From positions 204,376,581-204,440,580 of the forward strand of contig OY992537.1 of the NCBI GenBank assembly GCA_963921195.1: a stretch of 64,000 nt of DNA, read 5' to 3'. This DNA is from Pegoplata infirma. Lineage: Eukaryota > Arthropoda > Insecta > Diptera > Anthomyiidae. Below, one piece after another: positions 20,529 through 31,855 of the stretch. The position numbers and the translations under genes are program-made. The first letter of the stretch is position 1. The number at the start of each line of letters is the position of its first letter. Below the pieces are notes generated by a model. The model was not told where the DNA came from and ran no database searches. It was given only the letters and a program-made list of their open reading frames with translations.

Positions 20529-21169
20529 TTATCAAATTCAATTTTCAAATGCGAAATTTATGAAAAATTACGAAAATTGCCCTACTGATTTTTTTTGTGT
20601 TTGGAGTCCGGGAATTCCCAGGCTGTCGGGAATTCCTTGGAATTTTTTGTATTTTTCCGGGAATTATATAAAATTAAACTTTTTACATAAAAACGCTTAT
20701 TTTTATTTAATTTTTAATATATTGTACCAGAACAGTTATTTAAATGTTTAAAAAGTGGCCACTCCAAACAGCATCTTTAGAAAAACATGCAAAAGAATAG
20801 TCTGGCAAAGAGGAAAAGGTGGACTATAATTCAATAATTTTTTAAAAGCAAAAAAAGTCGTAAACTTTTTTAAAAAATTTTATTAAAATTCTTTATTCCA
20901 AAATTCAAAACAAATATTGTGTCTGGGATTTAGAGATTTTCAGAAAAGTTTCTCGGACTTACAGTTTTGAATTTTGTTCTAGAACCTAGAAAATTTTAAA
21001 ACATGTTTCGGAACTTGTCCAATTTAATTTTTTTTCCTAAAAGATATTTTAATAAAAATTTTTATTTCAAAACGCAAAAAATTGCAAAAAAATGTTTGAC
21101 TTCCAAAATTTGTGCAAAAAAAAAATTTTTTTTAATCATTAGTGAAATTCTTTTTTCCTAAACAAAGCC
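20529..21169. other. AT-rich spacer, nothing recognised
   Basis: A cluster of GGGAATTCC-like words at 20600-20670 recalls the CCCGGGATTTTCGGGAT words of the element at 21928 but is not bounded. The 77-residue frame here is composition-driven. Confidence 0.45.
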
Positions 21170-21697
21170 ACTATAAAAGACGTTTCATACGGGAATTTAC
21201 GAGATAAAAAACACGCTAACTTTCGAAGGACAATTCTGAGAATGCTAAAGCATGGCATATATATTTATGATTCCCCAGACCTGGTTTGTATTGAATTTCA
21301 GCCAAATCGGTTCAGTGGTTCAAAAGTTATTAGCAATACCGTGAATATCAGATTAGTTTTACCTTAAATTCAAGTGTTGCAACCCCGTTAAACATGTTTT
21401 AAAAACATTGGTAAGTCACAAAAGTATTTTAGAACGTATTTTAGTCACTCAAAAATATTTTTACACTAAAAGAAAAAAATACACTCAAAAAAATTTTACA
21501 CTCAAAAAAAAATTTTGTAAATTATTTTTTGATTGATTCAAAAATTACTTTTAAAAATTTTTTTTTACACAAAATAAAATATTTCTAACCAAAAATGTTA
21601 TTTTTTCACTTTAGAAAATTTACCATCACTTAAAAAGGGCATTGTGAGTTTATTCATAGATTCGGCCAAGTCGAATTTAACTTTTCTACTTGTTTTA
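21170..21697 (-). mobile_element. Dispersed repeat R, inverted partial copy
   Basis: Reverse complement of 8487-9010. It matches the TTTACGAGATAAAA box, GGCATATATATTTATG, AAATCGGTTCAGTGGTTC, GTTAAACATGTTTTAAAAACA and the terminal TTTAACTTTTCTACTTGTTT. The GACGGAC run and the outer part are missing. Confidence 0.8.
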
Positions 21698-21879
21698 TGT
21701 ATTATAGACCACTAAACTTTAAAAAATTATCAAAAATTTTTTTTCAAGGATTCAGTAATTAAAAAAAAAAAAAAAAATAGAAATCGTAACAAATAATTTT
21801 TTTATGGTTTTCCTATAAGCCTGAACCTTAACAAAGATAACAAAGTCGATTTCATGAAAATCGATGGTTACCGACTAAC

Positions 21880-23345
21880 TGTATGAAAAAACACTCAAAA
21901 AACCACTAATAAGGGAAGTATCTCAACTAGGGCTTCCAATCGGGATATCCCGATCCCGGAAATCCCGGGATTTTCGGGATTAGGCAAATCCCGAATCCCG
22001 GGATTTCTAATTTTTAATCCCGGGATTTTCGGGATCCCGACTTTTTTTTTCAATATTTTTAGATTTGTTTAAATAATTTGTATAAAATATAAATTTTGTG
22101 GAACAAAATAAAAAAAAATCGAGAAAAGTTCCGCCAGGTACCTTGTTTTTTGTTATAGAAAAAGGGGAAATGTTTGCGAAATGTAAAGAAATTCTAAAAA
22201 CTATTGGTGGTTGGACATAAGGGCTTTTATATTTATTACTTTTACTCTTACAAGGAGCATAGGACCGTAAATGGCTTTTGACATATCTTAACTCCTTAAG
22301 TTGTAAACTTTTTCAATTTTATGAATTTTTATATGGGGTTTGACTCACGCTCACGCAAACAATAATGGAATCACTCACTTGTGACTTACGCTCACGCGTG
22401 AGTCATGCAAACTCTACTCTCGCTAACACATTTTTTACCAAAAAAAAAAAAAAACACATTTTTTACCAAAAAAAAAACAAAAAATTTTTTTGCAAGAAAT
22501 GAAAAAAAAAAATCAAATAAATTTAAAAAAATCAAATCACGCAAGCTTTAGCAAAAAATGAATCACTTATGCAAAAATTCGAAAATTATTTTTTTTTTTT
22601 TCAAATCACACTCACTAAAAGCCACGACGAAAGATAAAGATAAAAGCCACGACGAAAGATAAGAAAGATAACCGAATATGAATATTCTTCTCAGGAGGAA
22701 TCCCAAACTCCCGAAATTTTTTTTCAATCCCAAATCCCGGGATTCAGAAAATCCAATCCCGATTGGAAGCCCTAATCTCAACCCTTATGAACCGATTTGC
22801 CTGAAACTTAAAATATATATCAAAGACACAATCCTAATGTTGGGGTGTCTCGGCTTATCGGCCATATCGGGGATTTAGGGGTTCAAAAAATGGGTAAAAA
22901 TTAGTTTTTTGTATTTTTTAGCCATTTATTTTTAAAAAACTATATGATGAATGAATATGAAAAAAAAGGTTTTTTTGATGCCTATCCAAAGGTTGCATAA
23001 CCTTGTTAAAATTCGGCTTTGCTAAATACTTTTTTCACGAAAATGCGTAAGTTTTGGGGGGTATTTATGTGAAGACATAGACCTACAATATCCATAGGAA
23101 TACAAAATAATCTTTATTAAATTTAAGTCGATTTATAAGTATTTTGCTCTAGACGATATTCCTGTTAGTTCGAGAGCTATCGAAATTTTCCCGATGGCCC
23201 ACAAAGTTTTATAAGGGGACAACGTTGATATGGCCGATAAGCTGAGACACCCCAACCTTAAAATCGTCTCTTATATATATATTTTAAGTTTCAGGCAAAT
23301 CGGTTCATAAGGGTAGAGATACTTCCCCTGTAAGGTATTTAACCA
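21880..23345. mobile_element. Foldback element interrupted by a hAT-like MITE
   Basis: The left arm (AAGGGAAGTATCTCAAC, then after the MITE CCTTATGAACCGATTTGCCTG, GGGGTGTCTCGGCTTATCGG) is inverted in the right arm at 23225-23330 (CCGATAAGCTGAGACACCCC, CAGGCAAATCGGTTCATAAGG, GAGATACTTCCC). Removing the MITE and one TSD copy restores the arm symmetry. No protein. Confidence 0.75.
21928..22774. mobile_element. hAT-like MITE, TAGGGCTTCC ends, 8-bp TSD
   Basis: Ends TAGGGCTTCCAATCGGGAT and ATCCCGATTGGAAGCCCTA are perfect inverted repeats of 19 bases. A perfect 8-bp duplication ATCTCAAC flanks it (21920-21927 and 22775-22782). TAGGG ends and 8-bp duplications fit the hAT superfamily (ends YARNG). 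The interior has repeated CCCGGGATTTTCGGGAT words near the left end and CACGACGAAAGATAA duplicates near the right end. No transposase. Confidence 0.93.
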
Positions 23346-23385
23346 AGTTTTTTTTTTGTTGTATTTAAAATACCAAAAAAAAATT

Positions 23386-24523
23386 AAAAATGCCTGCGAA
23401 TTTTGTACTCTTGCCCAAAACATTAAATCATGATAATGTTTTGCGGAAGATTTGAAATATCAGTCGAGGACCCCATTAAAAAAACAAAAGAGCTGTACAT
23501 TTCGTAAGTGAGTGCAAAAAAGTGTTTTTACATTTGGGAAAGTATAAAAGATTCGGCACCAAAGAATATAACACTCTCACTTATTTTATGTACATTTGAT
23601 AAACAAATGGAAAATTTTTATGATAAAAGCTTAGACTTGGTGAAAAAGTAGTTTTGGTAAAAAAAAGATTTTTTTTTTTCACCAAAAACAAAATTATGTT
23701 AAAAAGAATTTAATGAACCCAAAATTTTTGATGAAAAAAATTTTGATGAATTTTTTCGATGAAAAGAAAAATTTTTTGATGTAAAAAAAAATTGATGAAA
23801 AAAAATTTTTTTTTTGGAGAAAAAAAATTGATAATAAAAAATTTGATAAAAATTTGATGAAAAAAGATTGATGAAAAAAATTGATGAAAAAGATATGATA
23901 AAAAAAAAATATGAAAAAAAAAAATTTGATGAAAAAAAAATTTGATGAAAAAAATTAATTAAAAAAAAATTATGAAAAAAAAAATTTTTAAAAAAAAAAA
24001 ATGATGAAAAAAAAATTGATGAAAAAAAAATTAATAAAAAAAAAAATGATGAAAAAAAAATTTATGAAAAAAATAAAAATTGATGAAAGAAAAAATTGAT
24101 GAAAAAAAATTTGATAAAAAAAAAATTGATAAAAAACAAAATTATGAAAAAAAAGTTTGATGAAAAAAAAACTGATGAAAAATAAGTTTGATGAAAAAAA
24201 AAAAAAAATGAAAAAAAAAAATTAATGGAAAAAAAATTTGATTGAAAAAAAAAATCATGAAAAAAAAATTTTATTTTGTTGAAAAATAAATATGTTACTT
24301 TTTATTCACCAGCTGGTGAAAAACGGTTTTATTCAGCACGAGGTGAATTATTATCCAAGTTCCAAAACCAAGTTATTACAATTTTTGGTTTTAAGAAAAT
24401 TAAAATAGTAATTCTTGTTTTCTTTTTCGTTAATTGTTAGCTTATATAGTCAAACTAAAGTGGCGTCCTGCAACTTTTTTAAAATTAGACACCAGCCTAA
24501 AAGCATTATGATGTTAAAAGAGT
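23386..24523 (-). mobile_element. Element Q, copy 2 (inverted, uninterrupted)
   Basis: Reverse complement of the Q sequence scattered through 14672-19668. It includes GAGGACCCCATTAAAA, TTCGGCACCAAAGAATATA, TTCACCAGCTGGTGAAAAACG and GACACCAGCCTAAAAGC. Its centre (23640-24290) is an expanded imperfect tandem of TTGATGAAAAAAAA, about 650 bases against about 190 in copy 1. It supplies the empty sites for the 152-bp and 1.32-kb elements of copy 1. Confidence 0.85.
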
Positions 24524-25457
24524 TTAAGATTTTTATCATATGCTTGTCTATCACGCGTAAAGTTATGGTCTGATAGGAAAATAATGTATGTAGGATTTGT
24601 TGAAAATTTTATTAACTTTAATTTATTTTTTATCGCGAGTAGATCGGAGGTACAGTTTGGTTGCACGGCCAATACTGCGACCTTAATAGGTCTTTTGTGC
24701 CAAGATCTATAAATTTAGTTCAAACTTTGTTCAACATTTCCTGATGAACACTAGAACAGAGTATACATTATTTAGCTTCACTACCAAAAATTACGTGATT
24801 ATTTTTGGTTTAAAAATATTTACTCCATTAAATTTTACACCATATTATTATTTATAAATTTATTAATATTTTTAATAAATGTTACGTCCTTTTATTTACT
24901 CTATGTATTTTTATTACTACCAGCCTTAGGGAATTAACAATATTGTTGTTGAGAGTATTGTATAAAAATTAAAAACACAATAATAATTTACTTGGAAAAC
25001 TGAAAAAAAACATGCTGCTACAACAAAAATTATTAATTGAAATAAATTGTACACTATAATTTGCTTAATGAGCAGTTGAAGATTTATTATTTTCATACTA
25101 TGTATTTAAGTTGGTCATTGTGTATTAGGGTAGGGTGATAATCCAAATTTTTTAACTAAAATAGAATTGGAGAGGTAAATTGGCATTAGAGCAGAAAAAA
25201 TCAGAAATTAACTGAAAGGAATTTTAAATTTAGATTGAGTAAGATAGATTAAAATTTCCCTTGGGTAAAATTACTGCGTCATTTTTAAACATTTTACATT
25301 AAAAAATCATCACGACGATATTGACGAAATCTACTTCAATCAAAATCAAATTTTTTACCGAAAATTAGTCCAAAATTAGTAATATTTTGTCTTTCATCCA
25401 TATAACTTGTCTTTCATCCATATAACAATTTTTTATTAATCTTGAATCTTCAGTGTA
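24524..25457. other. AT-rich spacer, no gene seen
   Basis: Apart from a duplicated CTTTCATCCATATAAC phrase at 25390-25425 just before the microsatellite, I see no repeat, RNA or coding signal. Confidence 0.5.
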
Positions 25458-26876
25458 TTTATTTATTTTATTTTATTTTATTTTATTTTATTTTATTTTA
25501 TTTTATTTTATTTTATTTTATTTTATTTTATTTTATTTTATTTTATTTTATTTTATTTTATTTTATTTTATTTTATTTTATTTTATTTTATTTTATTTTA
25601 TTTTATTTTATTTTATTTTATTTTATTTTATTTTATTTTATTTTATTTTATTTTATTTTATTTTATTTTATTTTATTTTATTTTATTTTATTTTATTTTA
25701 TTTTATTTTATTTTATTTTATTTTATTTTATTTTATTTTATTTTATTTTATTTTATTTTATTTTATTTTATTTTATTTTATTTTATTTTATTTTATTTTA
25801 TTTTATTTTATTTTATTTTATTTTATTTTATTTTATTTTATTTTATTTTATTTTATTTTATTTTATTTTATTTTGTTTTGTTTTGTTTTGTTTTATTTTA
25901 TTTTATTTTATTTTATTTTATTTTATTTTATTTTATTTTATTTTATTTTATTTTATTTTATTTTATTTTATTTTATTTTATTTTATTTTATTTTATTTTA
26001 TTTTATTTTATTTTATTTTATTTTATTTTATTTTATTTTGTTTTATTTTATTTTATTTTATTTTATTTTATTTTATTTTATTTTATTTTATTTTATTTTA
26101 TTTTATTTTATTTTATTTTATTTTATTTTATTTTATTTTATTTTATTTTATTTTATTTTATTTTATTTTATTTTATTTTATTTTATTTTATTTTATTTTA
26201 TTTTATTTTATTTTATTTTATTTTATTTTATTTTATTTTATTTTATTTTATTTTATTTTATTTTATTTTATTTTATTTTATTTTATTTTATTTTATTTTA
26301 TTTTATTTTATTTTATTTTATTTTATTTTATTTTATTTTATTTTATTTTATTTTATTTTATTTTATTTTATTTTATTTTATTTTATTTTATTTTATTTTA
26401 TTTTATTTTATTTTATTTTATTTTATTTTATTTTATTTTATTTTATTTTATTTTATTTTATTTTATTTTATTTTATTTTATTTTATTTTATTTTATTTTA
26501 TTTTATTTTATTTTATTTTATTTTATTTTATTTTATTTTATTTTATTTTATTTTATTTTATTTTATTTTATTTTATTTTATTTTATTTTATTTTATTTTA
26601 TTTTATTTTATTTTATTTTATTTTATTTTATTTTATTTTATTTTATTTTATTTTATTTTATTTTATTTTATTTTATTTTATTTTATTTTATTTTATTTTA
26701 TTTTATTTTATTTTATTTTATTTTATTTTATTTTCTTTTCTTTTCTTTTCTTTTCTTTTCTTTTCTTTTCTTTTCTTTTCTTTTCTTTTCTTTTCTTTTC
26801 TTTTCTTTTCTTTTCTTTTCTTTTCTTTTCTTTTCTTTTCTTTTCTTTTCTTTTATTTTATTTTATTTTTTTTTTT
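25458..26876 (+). repeat. 1.4 kb pentanucleotide microsatellite TTTTA / TTTTC
   Basis: About 253 uninterrupted-phase TTTTA units occupy 25466-26730. The only interruptions are four TTTTG units at 25871-25890 and one at 26036-26040. Then come 24 TTTTC units at 26731-26850, three more TTTTA units and a T run. All three forward frames stay open (Phe-Tyr-Phe-Ile-Leu cycle), giving false open frames of 480, 517 and 345 residues. None is a gene. Confidence 0.98.
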
Positions 26877-27340
26877 TTATATAAATTTTCTTTTTTCATC
26901 CCACTCTATTGTTAATGTGTTAGCCTGTGTTCATTCGTTTGTATTGAAGCTCTTTTGTTTGTATGTTTTTCTGTGCGTGTGGGTGTGTGTAATGTTGCTG
27001 TTGTAGTTGAGAGTATTGTGTTCTGTATACTTAAGGATTTGGTAAATGTTATGTTTACAGGATACAATTTAAGATTATGTTTATTATTTTATTAATTGCT
27101 ATTTAATTGTTGTATTAAATATTTATACAAATAATTGTTTTCTGCGTATTCATGATGATTTATTGCATTTTGTTGTTTAAGATTTAAGCGAAGATGAAAA
27201 AAATGTTAAATGTTTTTAAAATTAAATAAAAATAATTCTGAATAATTAAAAAAACAAAAAAATATTCATTCTTTAAAATATTATGCCTTGAATAGGGTTA
27301 CTCTAGCTCGAGGTCGTCTTTCTTTATTAATTAAAATCAT
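26877..27340. other. AT-rich spacer, nothing recognised
   Basis: T-rich and A-rich sequence between the microsatellite and a retrotransposon fragment. No supportable feature. Confidence 0.5.
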
Positions 27341-27489
27341 GGCTAGATTATGTTGTAAGTGGCTGCTGACGTTTTATGTCAGCACACATAGTTCCTGAGG
27401 TCCCTTGTGATACCATTGGACTGCAATAGGTTTCCTTACTGGTCCCTGCCGTTAAACTTATTTGAGCTTCTTATGAAACTCCTTGGATA

Positions 27490-28040
27490 TTGAAACAAAG
27501 AAATAGCTTCATTAATATAATGAAACTCATCATAAAAGTTCGTCCAATGAAACTGTTTCATTATATTTATGAAATGTTCCATAATTATTCATAGTATTTA
27601 TGAAACATTTCATCATATTTATGAAAATTAAGTAAATAAATAATCGAGCTCAAGGCCAGTGTTTTGTTTAATAAATCTTCTTTATTAACTTCCAATATTT
27701 CGATCCTCATCGAGGAACATCATCAGGGAGTAAAATTGGATTTTTAACGCAAAAAACTTAAAGTTGTTGATCCTCCTTCTTCGTCATTAAATATTGCACT
27801 GATGATGTTCCTTGATGAGGATCGAAATATTGGAAGTTAATAAAGAAGAATTATTAAACAAAACACTGGCCTTGAGCTCGATTATTTATTTACTTAATTA
27901 CAATTTGAAAGGTCGAATAATTACAACTGCAATAATTACAACTACAATTTATGAAAATTTTCATAATATTTATGAAAACTTCATTAAAATGTTTCATTGG
28001 ACGAACTTTTATGACAAATCGATTTACAGTTCTTTGAGTG
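27490..28040. mobile_element. CACTCA-type MITE in the LOA-like fragment
   Basis: The right end CTTTGAGTG is followed by TA; the left end is decayed (TTGAAACAAAGAAATAGCTTC) and preceded by TA. Inner arms CATAAAAGTTCGTCCAATG / CATTGGACGAACTTTTATG are inverted repeats. The GCTTCAT...TATGAAA design resembles the element at 53256. Palindromic element S copy 2 is nested inside. Confidence 0.75.
27625..27950. mobile_element. Palindromic element S, copy 2 (deleted centre)
   Basis: Same ends as 6061-8343 (AATTAAGTAAATAAATAATC, then the inverse) but the right arm lacks its inner half, so the palindrome is asymmetric. The tail ACAATTTGAAAGGTCGAATA runs on without interruption. This gives the empty site for the 1.88 kb module of copy 1. 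Confidence 0.85.
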
Positions 28041-28130
28041 TAGGGCAGCTCCCTAGGACAATGGTAAATGAAGTATACGTTAGCATCCAACTCCTCTTTA
28101 TCCATGCAAACTCCTGCGATTATGGGTAAA

Positions 28131-28849
28131 TCAAATATTTCTAAAGCTTTAGTGTGGAGTTAATTCATCATAAGTTCTTTAAATTAACAAAATTTCTAAA
28201 ATCTAGCTGATAACTACTTCCATTAAAACTCATATTTTAATAAAATTCACATTTAATAGTAATTTTCTCGTAGCATTTAAAAAAAAGAATAATTACTATA
28301 TTTTCAAAGACTTCAAAATAAGTTTTTATACATGTTTTTTTTAAACCTTCGGTGTTATTTTTCGTACTATTCCAAAGGTTTTCTAAATTTTTGAAGATTA
28401 CTTTGTGCATATAACAAAAAATAAAATCCATTCTAACGAGTACTATATAATTTCAGTCATTCTCTAACACGAAACATAACTTTACATATAAATTATGCAA
28501 AATTACAATGAAATCGACAAGTGCTAAAAATAAAAACTAATAATAAAGAAATGCCCAGTAGGAAAGAAAAAGAGTAAGGAAATTTAGCTAAATTTATAAA
28601 GTAGTAATGTGACAGACTGGCCAATAACATATCATTACTAATGGGGTTCCCGGGTAAATAAAAGATAAAAACCTTTTTTGGTAATTTATTTGGGTATTTA
28701 TAAAAAGCATTTGAAATCGAACATATGGCAAGCTCTGGTTGTCAATAAGCTGAACCGTCATTTGAAGTGAATAATTTGTTTTGTTTTTTTTTTTAAATAA
28801 AAATGTACATAGGGCATTCCATGTCAAAACGGACGCTTTAATCGGAAAC
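28131..28849. other. AT-rich spacer with one GGGCATTCCATG box
   Basis: AGGGCATTCCATGTCAAAACGG at 28811 is the same box as at 57594. The rest shows no structure or coding signal. Confidence 0.5.
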
Positions 28850-29165
28850 TTTAAATAAAAAACGTACTTTTTAAAGTACTTATATAGAAAAAATTTTACT
28901 TTTTCCTAAAAAGTATTAAAGACAATATAGTACTTTTTTTTAGAAAAAAAAAGTACTTTTTTCAAAAAAAGGACTTTTCAGAAAAAAAGTACTTTTTTTT
29001 TGAAAAAATTACTTTTTAGCAAAAAAAGTACTTTTTTTGGAAAAAAAAAGTACTTTATTGAAAAAAGTACTTTTTCGAAAAAAAAATTACTTTTTAAACA
29101 AAAAAGATTTTTTTTTATGAAAAAAATAACTTTTTTTCTAAAAAAAGTACTTTTTTTTATAAATA
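28850..29165 (+). repeat. AAGTACTTTTTT palindromic mini-array
   Basis: AAAAAGTACTTTTT-type words recur every 15-25 bases, separated by TTTTTTCTAAAAAA or GAAAAAA. Each word is self-complementary, so both strands show similar frames (61 residues + and 80 residues -), which are artefacts. Confidence 0.85.
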
Positions 29166-29955
29166 ATCTTGACAATGGGATCTGACAAATCCCAAAACAC
29201 GTGTCGATTAAGTCTTGCAAAAAATGACCAACATAAATAAATTTAAAACAGAAAAATAATTTTCTTGAAAATTATTCTATGAGAATATCATAGTTTTAAT
29301 TAGTAAAGAAAATAATGACCTCGAGCTACAATAAAAACCTACTCAGAATATAATATTTTTAAGGTCGAATAAAACAACTTTTATTTTTTAATAAAAATTA
29401 ATCAGGTTTTGAACAAAATGGTATTCACGCCATGGTAAAACCAGTAATATGGTATTATAACGTAAATAGAAATATTTGCAACAACAAAATGCATATAGGA
29501 TTACCGAGGGTAATCAGTGTGTATGTCTGTTTTAATATTTGTTTGTTGGTTAGTTGATGATCGTGATCTTACTACGATGGTACAATTTTCATCTTCTAAT
29601 TCCCAATGGGAGTGGAGTCAATTGTGTATTAATATTTTAGTTTGATCATTTACGATTGTCATTAAAAACACTTTGCTACTTGTAGTTATTTTGTAGGGTT
29701 ATTATTTTTGCTAAATAGTCTTGACAATGGGATCTGACAAATTCCGAAACACGTGTTGATGATTTCTTGCAAAAAATTACCAACATAAATAAATTTAAAA
29801 CAGAAAAATAATTTCCTTGATAATTATTCTATGAGAATACTTATCATAGTTTTAATTAGTAAAGGAAATAATGACCTCGAGCTATAATAAACCGACTCAA
29901 AATATAATATTTTTAAGGTCGAACAAAACAATTTTTATTTTTTAATAAAAATTAA
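29160..29955 (+). repeat. 250-bp direct duplication flanking a 300-bp spacer
   Basis: 29160-29405 and 29713-29955 are about 90 percent identical (CTTGACAATGGGATCTGACA, AATAATGACCTCGAGCTA, TTTTTAATAAAAATTAATCA). The spacer 29406-29712 is unrelated. Both copies face the AAGTACTT arrays on their outer sides. Confidence 0.85.
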
Positions 29956-30480
29956 TCAGAATTTAAAAGTACTTTTTCTAACAAAAACACATTTTCTAAA
30001 AAAAAACTTACGTTTTTACTACTGTTTTTAAAAAAACAGTACTTTTTTCTAAAATTTTCATATTTCTAAAAAAAAATACTTTTTTAGAAAAAGGTGCTTT
30101 TTTAGGAAAAAAGTATCCTTTTTTAGGAAAAAGTACGTTTTTAAAATAAATAACTTTTTTTAGAAAAAAGTATTTTTTTTTAGAAAAAATACTTTTTTTT
30201 AGAAAAAAGTACTTTTTTTAGAACAAATAATCTTTTTTTTAGAAAAAAATCCTTTTTTTAGAAAAAGTAAATTTTTTAGAAAAAGTAAATTTTTTTAGAA
30301 AAAAGTACTTATTTAAGAAAAGGGTACTTTTTTACAAAAAGGTACTTTGTTTAGAACAAAGTCCTTTTTTTCTAAAAAAGTAGTAAAAAATTTATTGTTT
30401 TAAAAAAGTACTTTATTGTCTAACAAATAAAATTTTTTTGCAAAAAATTATTTTATTTTTTTAAGTACTTTATTTTCTTA
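29956..30480 (+). repeat. Second AAGTACTTTTTT-type mini-array
   Basis: Same words as 28850-29165 (TTTTTTAGAAAAAAGTACTT), more degenerate. Low complexity, no gene. Confidence 0.8.
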
Positions 30481-30502
30481 AATAATACGTTTAAGGAAAA
30501 AC

Positions 30503-31175
30503 AAGTGAGGGTGTGAAATTCGGCTGTGCCGAATATTTTATTCCCTCCAAAATGTAAAAATAAACACATTTTTTGCAATCACACAAACAGAATTTTAATT
30601 AAATATTTTCTATTTTCATCAAATTTGAGAGATTTATGTGAAAATCGGGAAGGTGGTTTGTATGGGGGCTACAAGAAGAACTGGCCCGATTTCTTTAAAA
30701 TTCGGAATGGTGATTTGTGTGGATAAAACATGATTATCTGCTAAATATACCTATTTAAATGCGGCTATTAGAGTCATTTGAGCCAAAACTAAAGAGGACC
30801 TTTGTATGGGGGCTAGGTCTTAATATGGACCGATTTTTTCCAATTTCAATAGGCTTCGTCCTTGGGCAAAAAGAGGCTTAAGTTTCAAATTTCAAGTCAA
30901 TTGATTAAGAATTGCGACCTGCATCGTGTTTACACCGTTTACATGGACAGACAGACGGACAGACGGACGGACGGACAGACGGACGGACGGACGGACGGAC
31001 GGACGGACGGACGGACGGACAGACGGACGGACGGACGGACGGACATCGCTAAATCGACTCAAAAAGTGATTCTAAGCCGATCGGTATACTTAAAAGTGGG
31101 TCTAGGACCAATATTTCGGGTAGTTACAAACATCAGAACAAACTCATTATACCCTGTACCACAGTGTGGTGTAGG
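30503..31175 (+). mobile_element. Dispersed repeat R, divergent subfamily copy
   Basis: Starts AAACAAGTGAGGGTGTGAAA, then TTCGGCTGTGCCGAATATTT and ATTCCCTCCAAAATGTAAA. It passes TATGGGGGCTACAAGAAGAA and TTTGTATGGGGGCTAGGTC, carries the GGAC run and CATCGCTAAATCGACTC, and ends GTCTAGGACCAATATTTCGG...CCCTGTACCACAGTGTGGTG. A related segment runs inverted at 57230-57500. Confidence 0.7.
30945..31045 (+). repeat. GGAC/GACA microsatellite
   Basis: About 25 units of GGAC with GACA variants. The Thr-Asp-Gly-Arg frame of 116 residues through it is a repeat artefact. Confidence 0.95.
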
Positions 31176-31847
31176 GCACAGAAAAAAATATGAAGGAAAC
31201 AAATTTGAGTAATCACTTGTTTAAATTTAAAAACAAAAATTGAGTAATTTTTTAATTGACGCAATTAAAAATTTTAAAAACAATTTAAGTAAATAATTTA
31301 ATAAAAATTTAATAGTTTTTTATTTTTTTTTAACTCTCATAGTTTTTTGAATTCTCGTTTAGTTTATAGTTTTTTGTGTATGTATATGGAAGTTTGTAAT
31401 CGTCTTTATAAAATTTTCCTATGTTTTTGAGACATAAATATGTTTGGTAAAGTTTGAAAAAACAAGTTTTTTTTTTTTTTTTGTAAAAATATTTAAAACT
31501 TTTTTAAACTTTTAAAAAAAAATAAATATATAAATTTTGAGTAAATATTTATTTGTATCAATTAAAAATTTACTCAAATTTTTTTCAAACATTTAATAAA
31601 TTTTTATTAAAAATTTACTCAATACTATTAAATCGTTTACTGATGCAAAATTGAGTAATTTTTTACTCAATAGTATTAAAAATTTACCCAAATATTTTTT
31701 TTATTTTTTTCTGTGGGTATAAAAAGGGTAATTGTTAAATCATCAAGCTTTTTCATCTGAATAAATGATCCCAGAAAAAAGTACTTTTTGGAAATTTTGT
31801 GAAAAAGGGTAGATAATTGTACTTCTGTAGTTTTTCTATCTCCTGGA
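31176..31847. other. AT-rich spacer, nothing recognised
   Basis: Runs such as ATTGAGTAATTTTTTA recur loosely. No bounded repeat or gene. Confidence 0.5.
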
Positions 31848-31855
31848 GTAATGAT

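Larger units (their letters stand above)
27341..28130 (-). pseudogene. LOA/I-like retrotransposon 3' end, split by a MITE
   Basis: 27346-27487 (GTAAGTGGCTGCTGACGTTT, CCATTGG, GAGCTTCTTATGAAACTCC) and 28043-28130 (GCAGCTCCCTAGG, CCAACTCCTCTTTATCCATG) match the 3' end of the larger copy at 49260-49600 on the same strand. They cover the 3' UTR and the end of the ORF with the CCHC region. The middle is partly deleted and now holds the MITE at 27490-28040. The fragment is too short and broken to encode anything. Confidence 0.85.

Noticed and set aside
25442..27006. Three overlapping open frames of 480, 517 and 345 residues (Phe/Ile/Leu/Tyr repeats)
   Set aside because: They exist only because TTTTA and TTTTC repeats contain no stop in any forward frame. 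No start context, no other composition, same reading in all three frames.
30862..31212. 116-residue frame with Thr-Asp-Gly-Arg repeats
   Set aside because: Translation of the GGAC/GACA microsatellite inside the R repeat.
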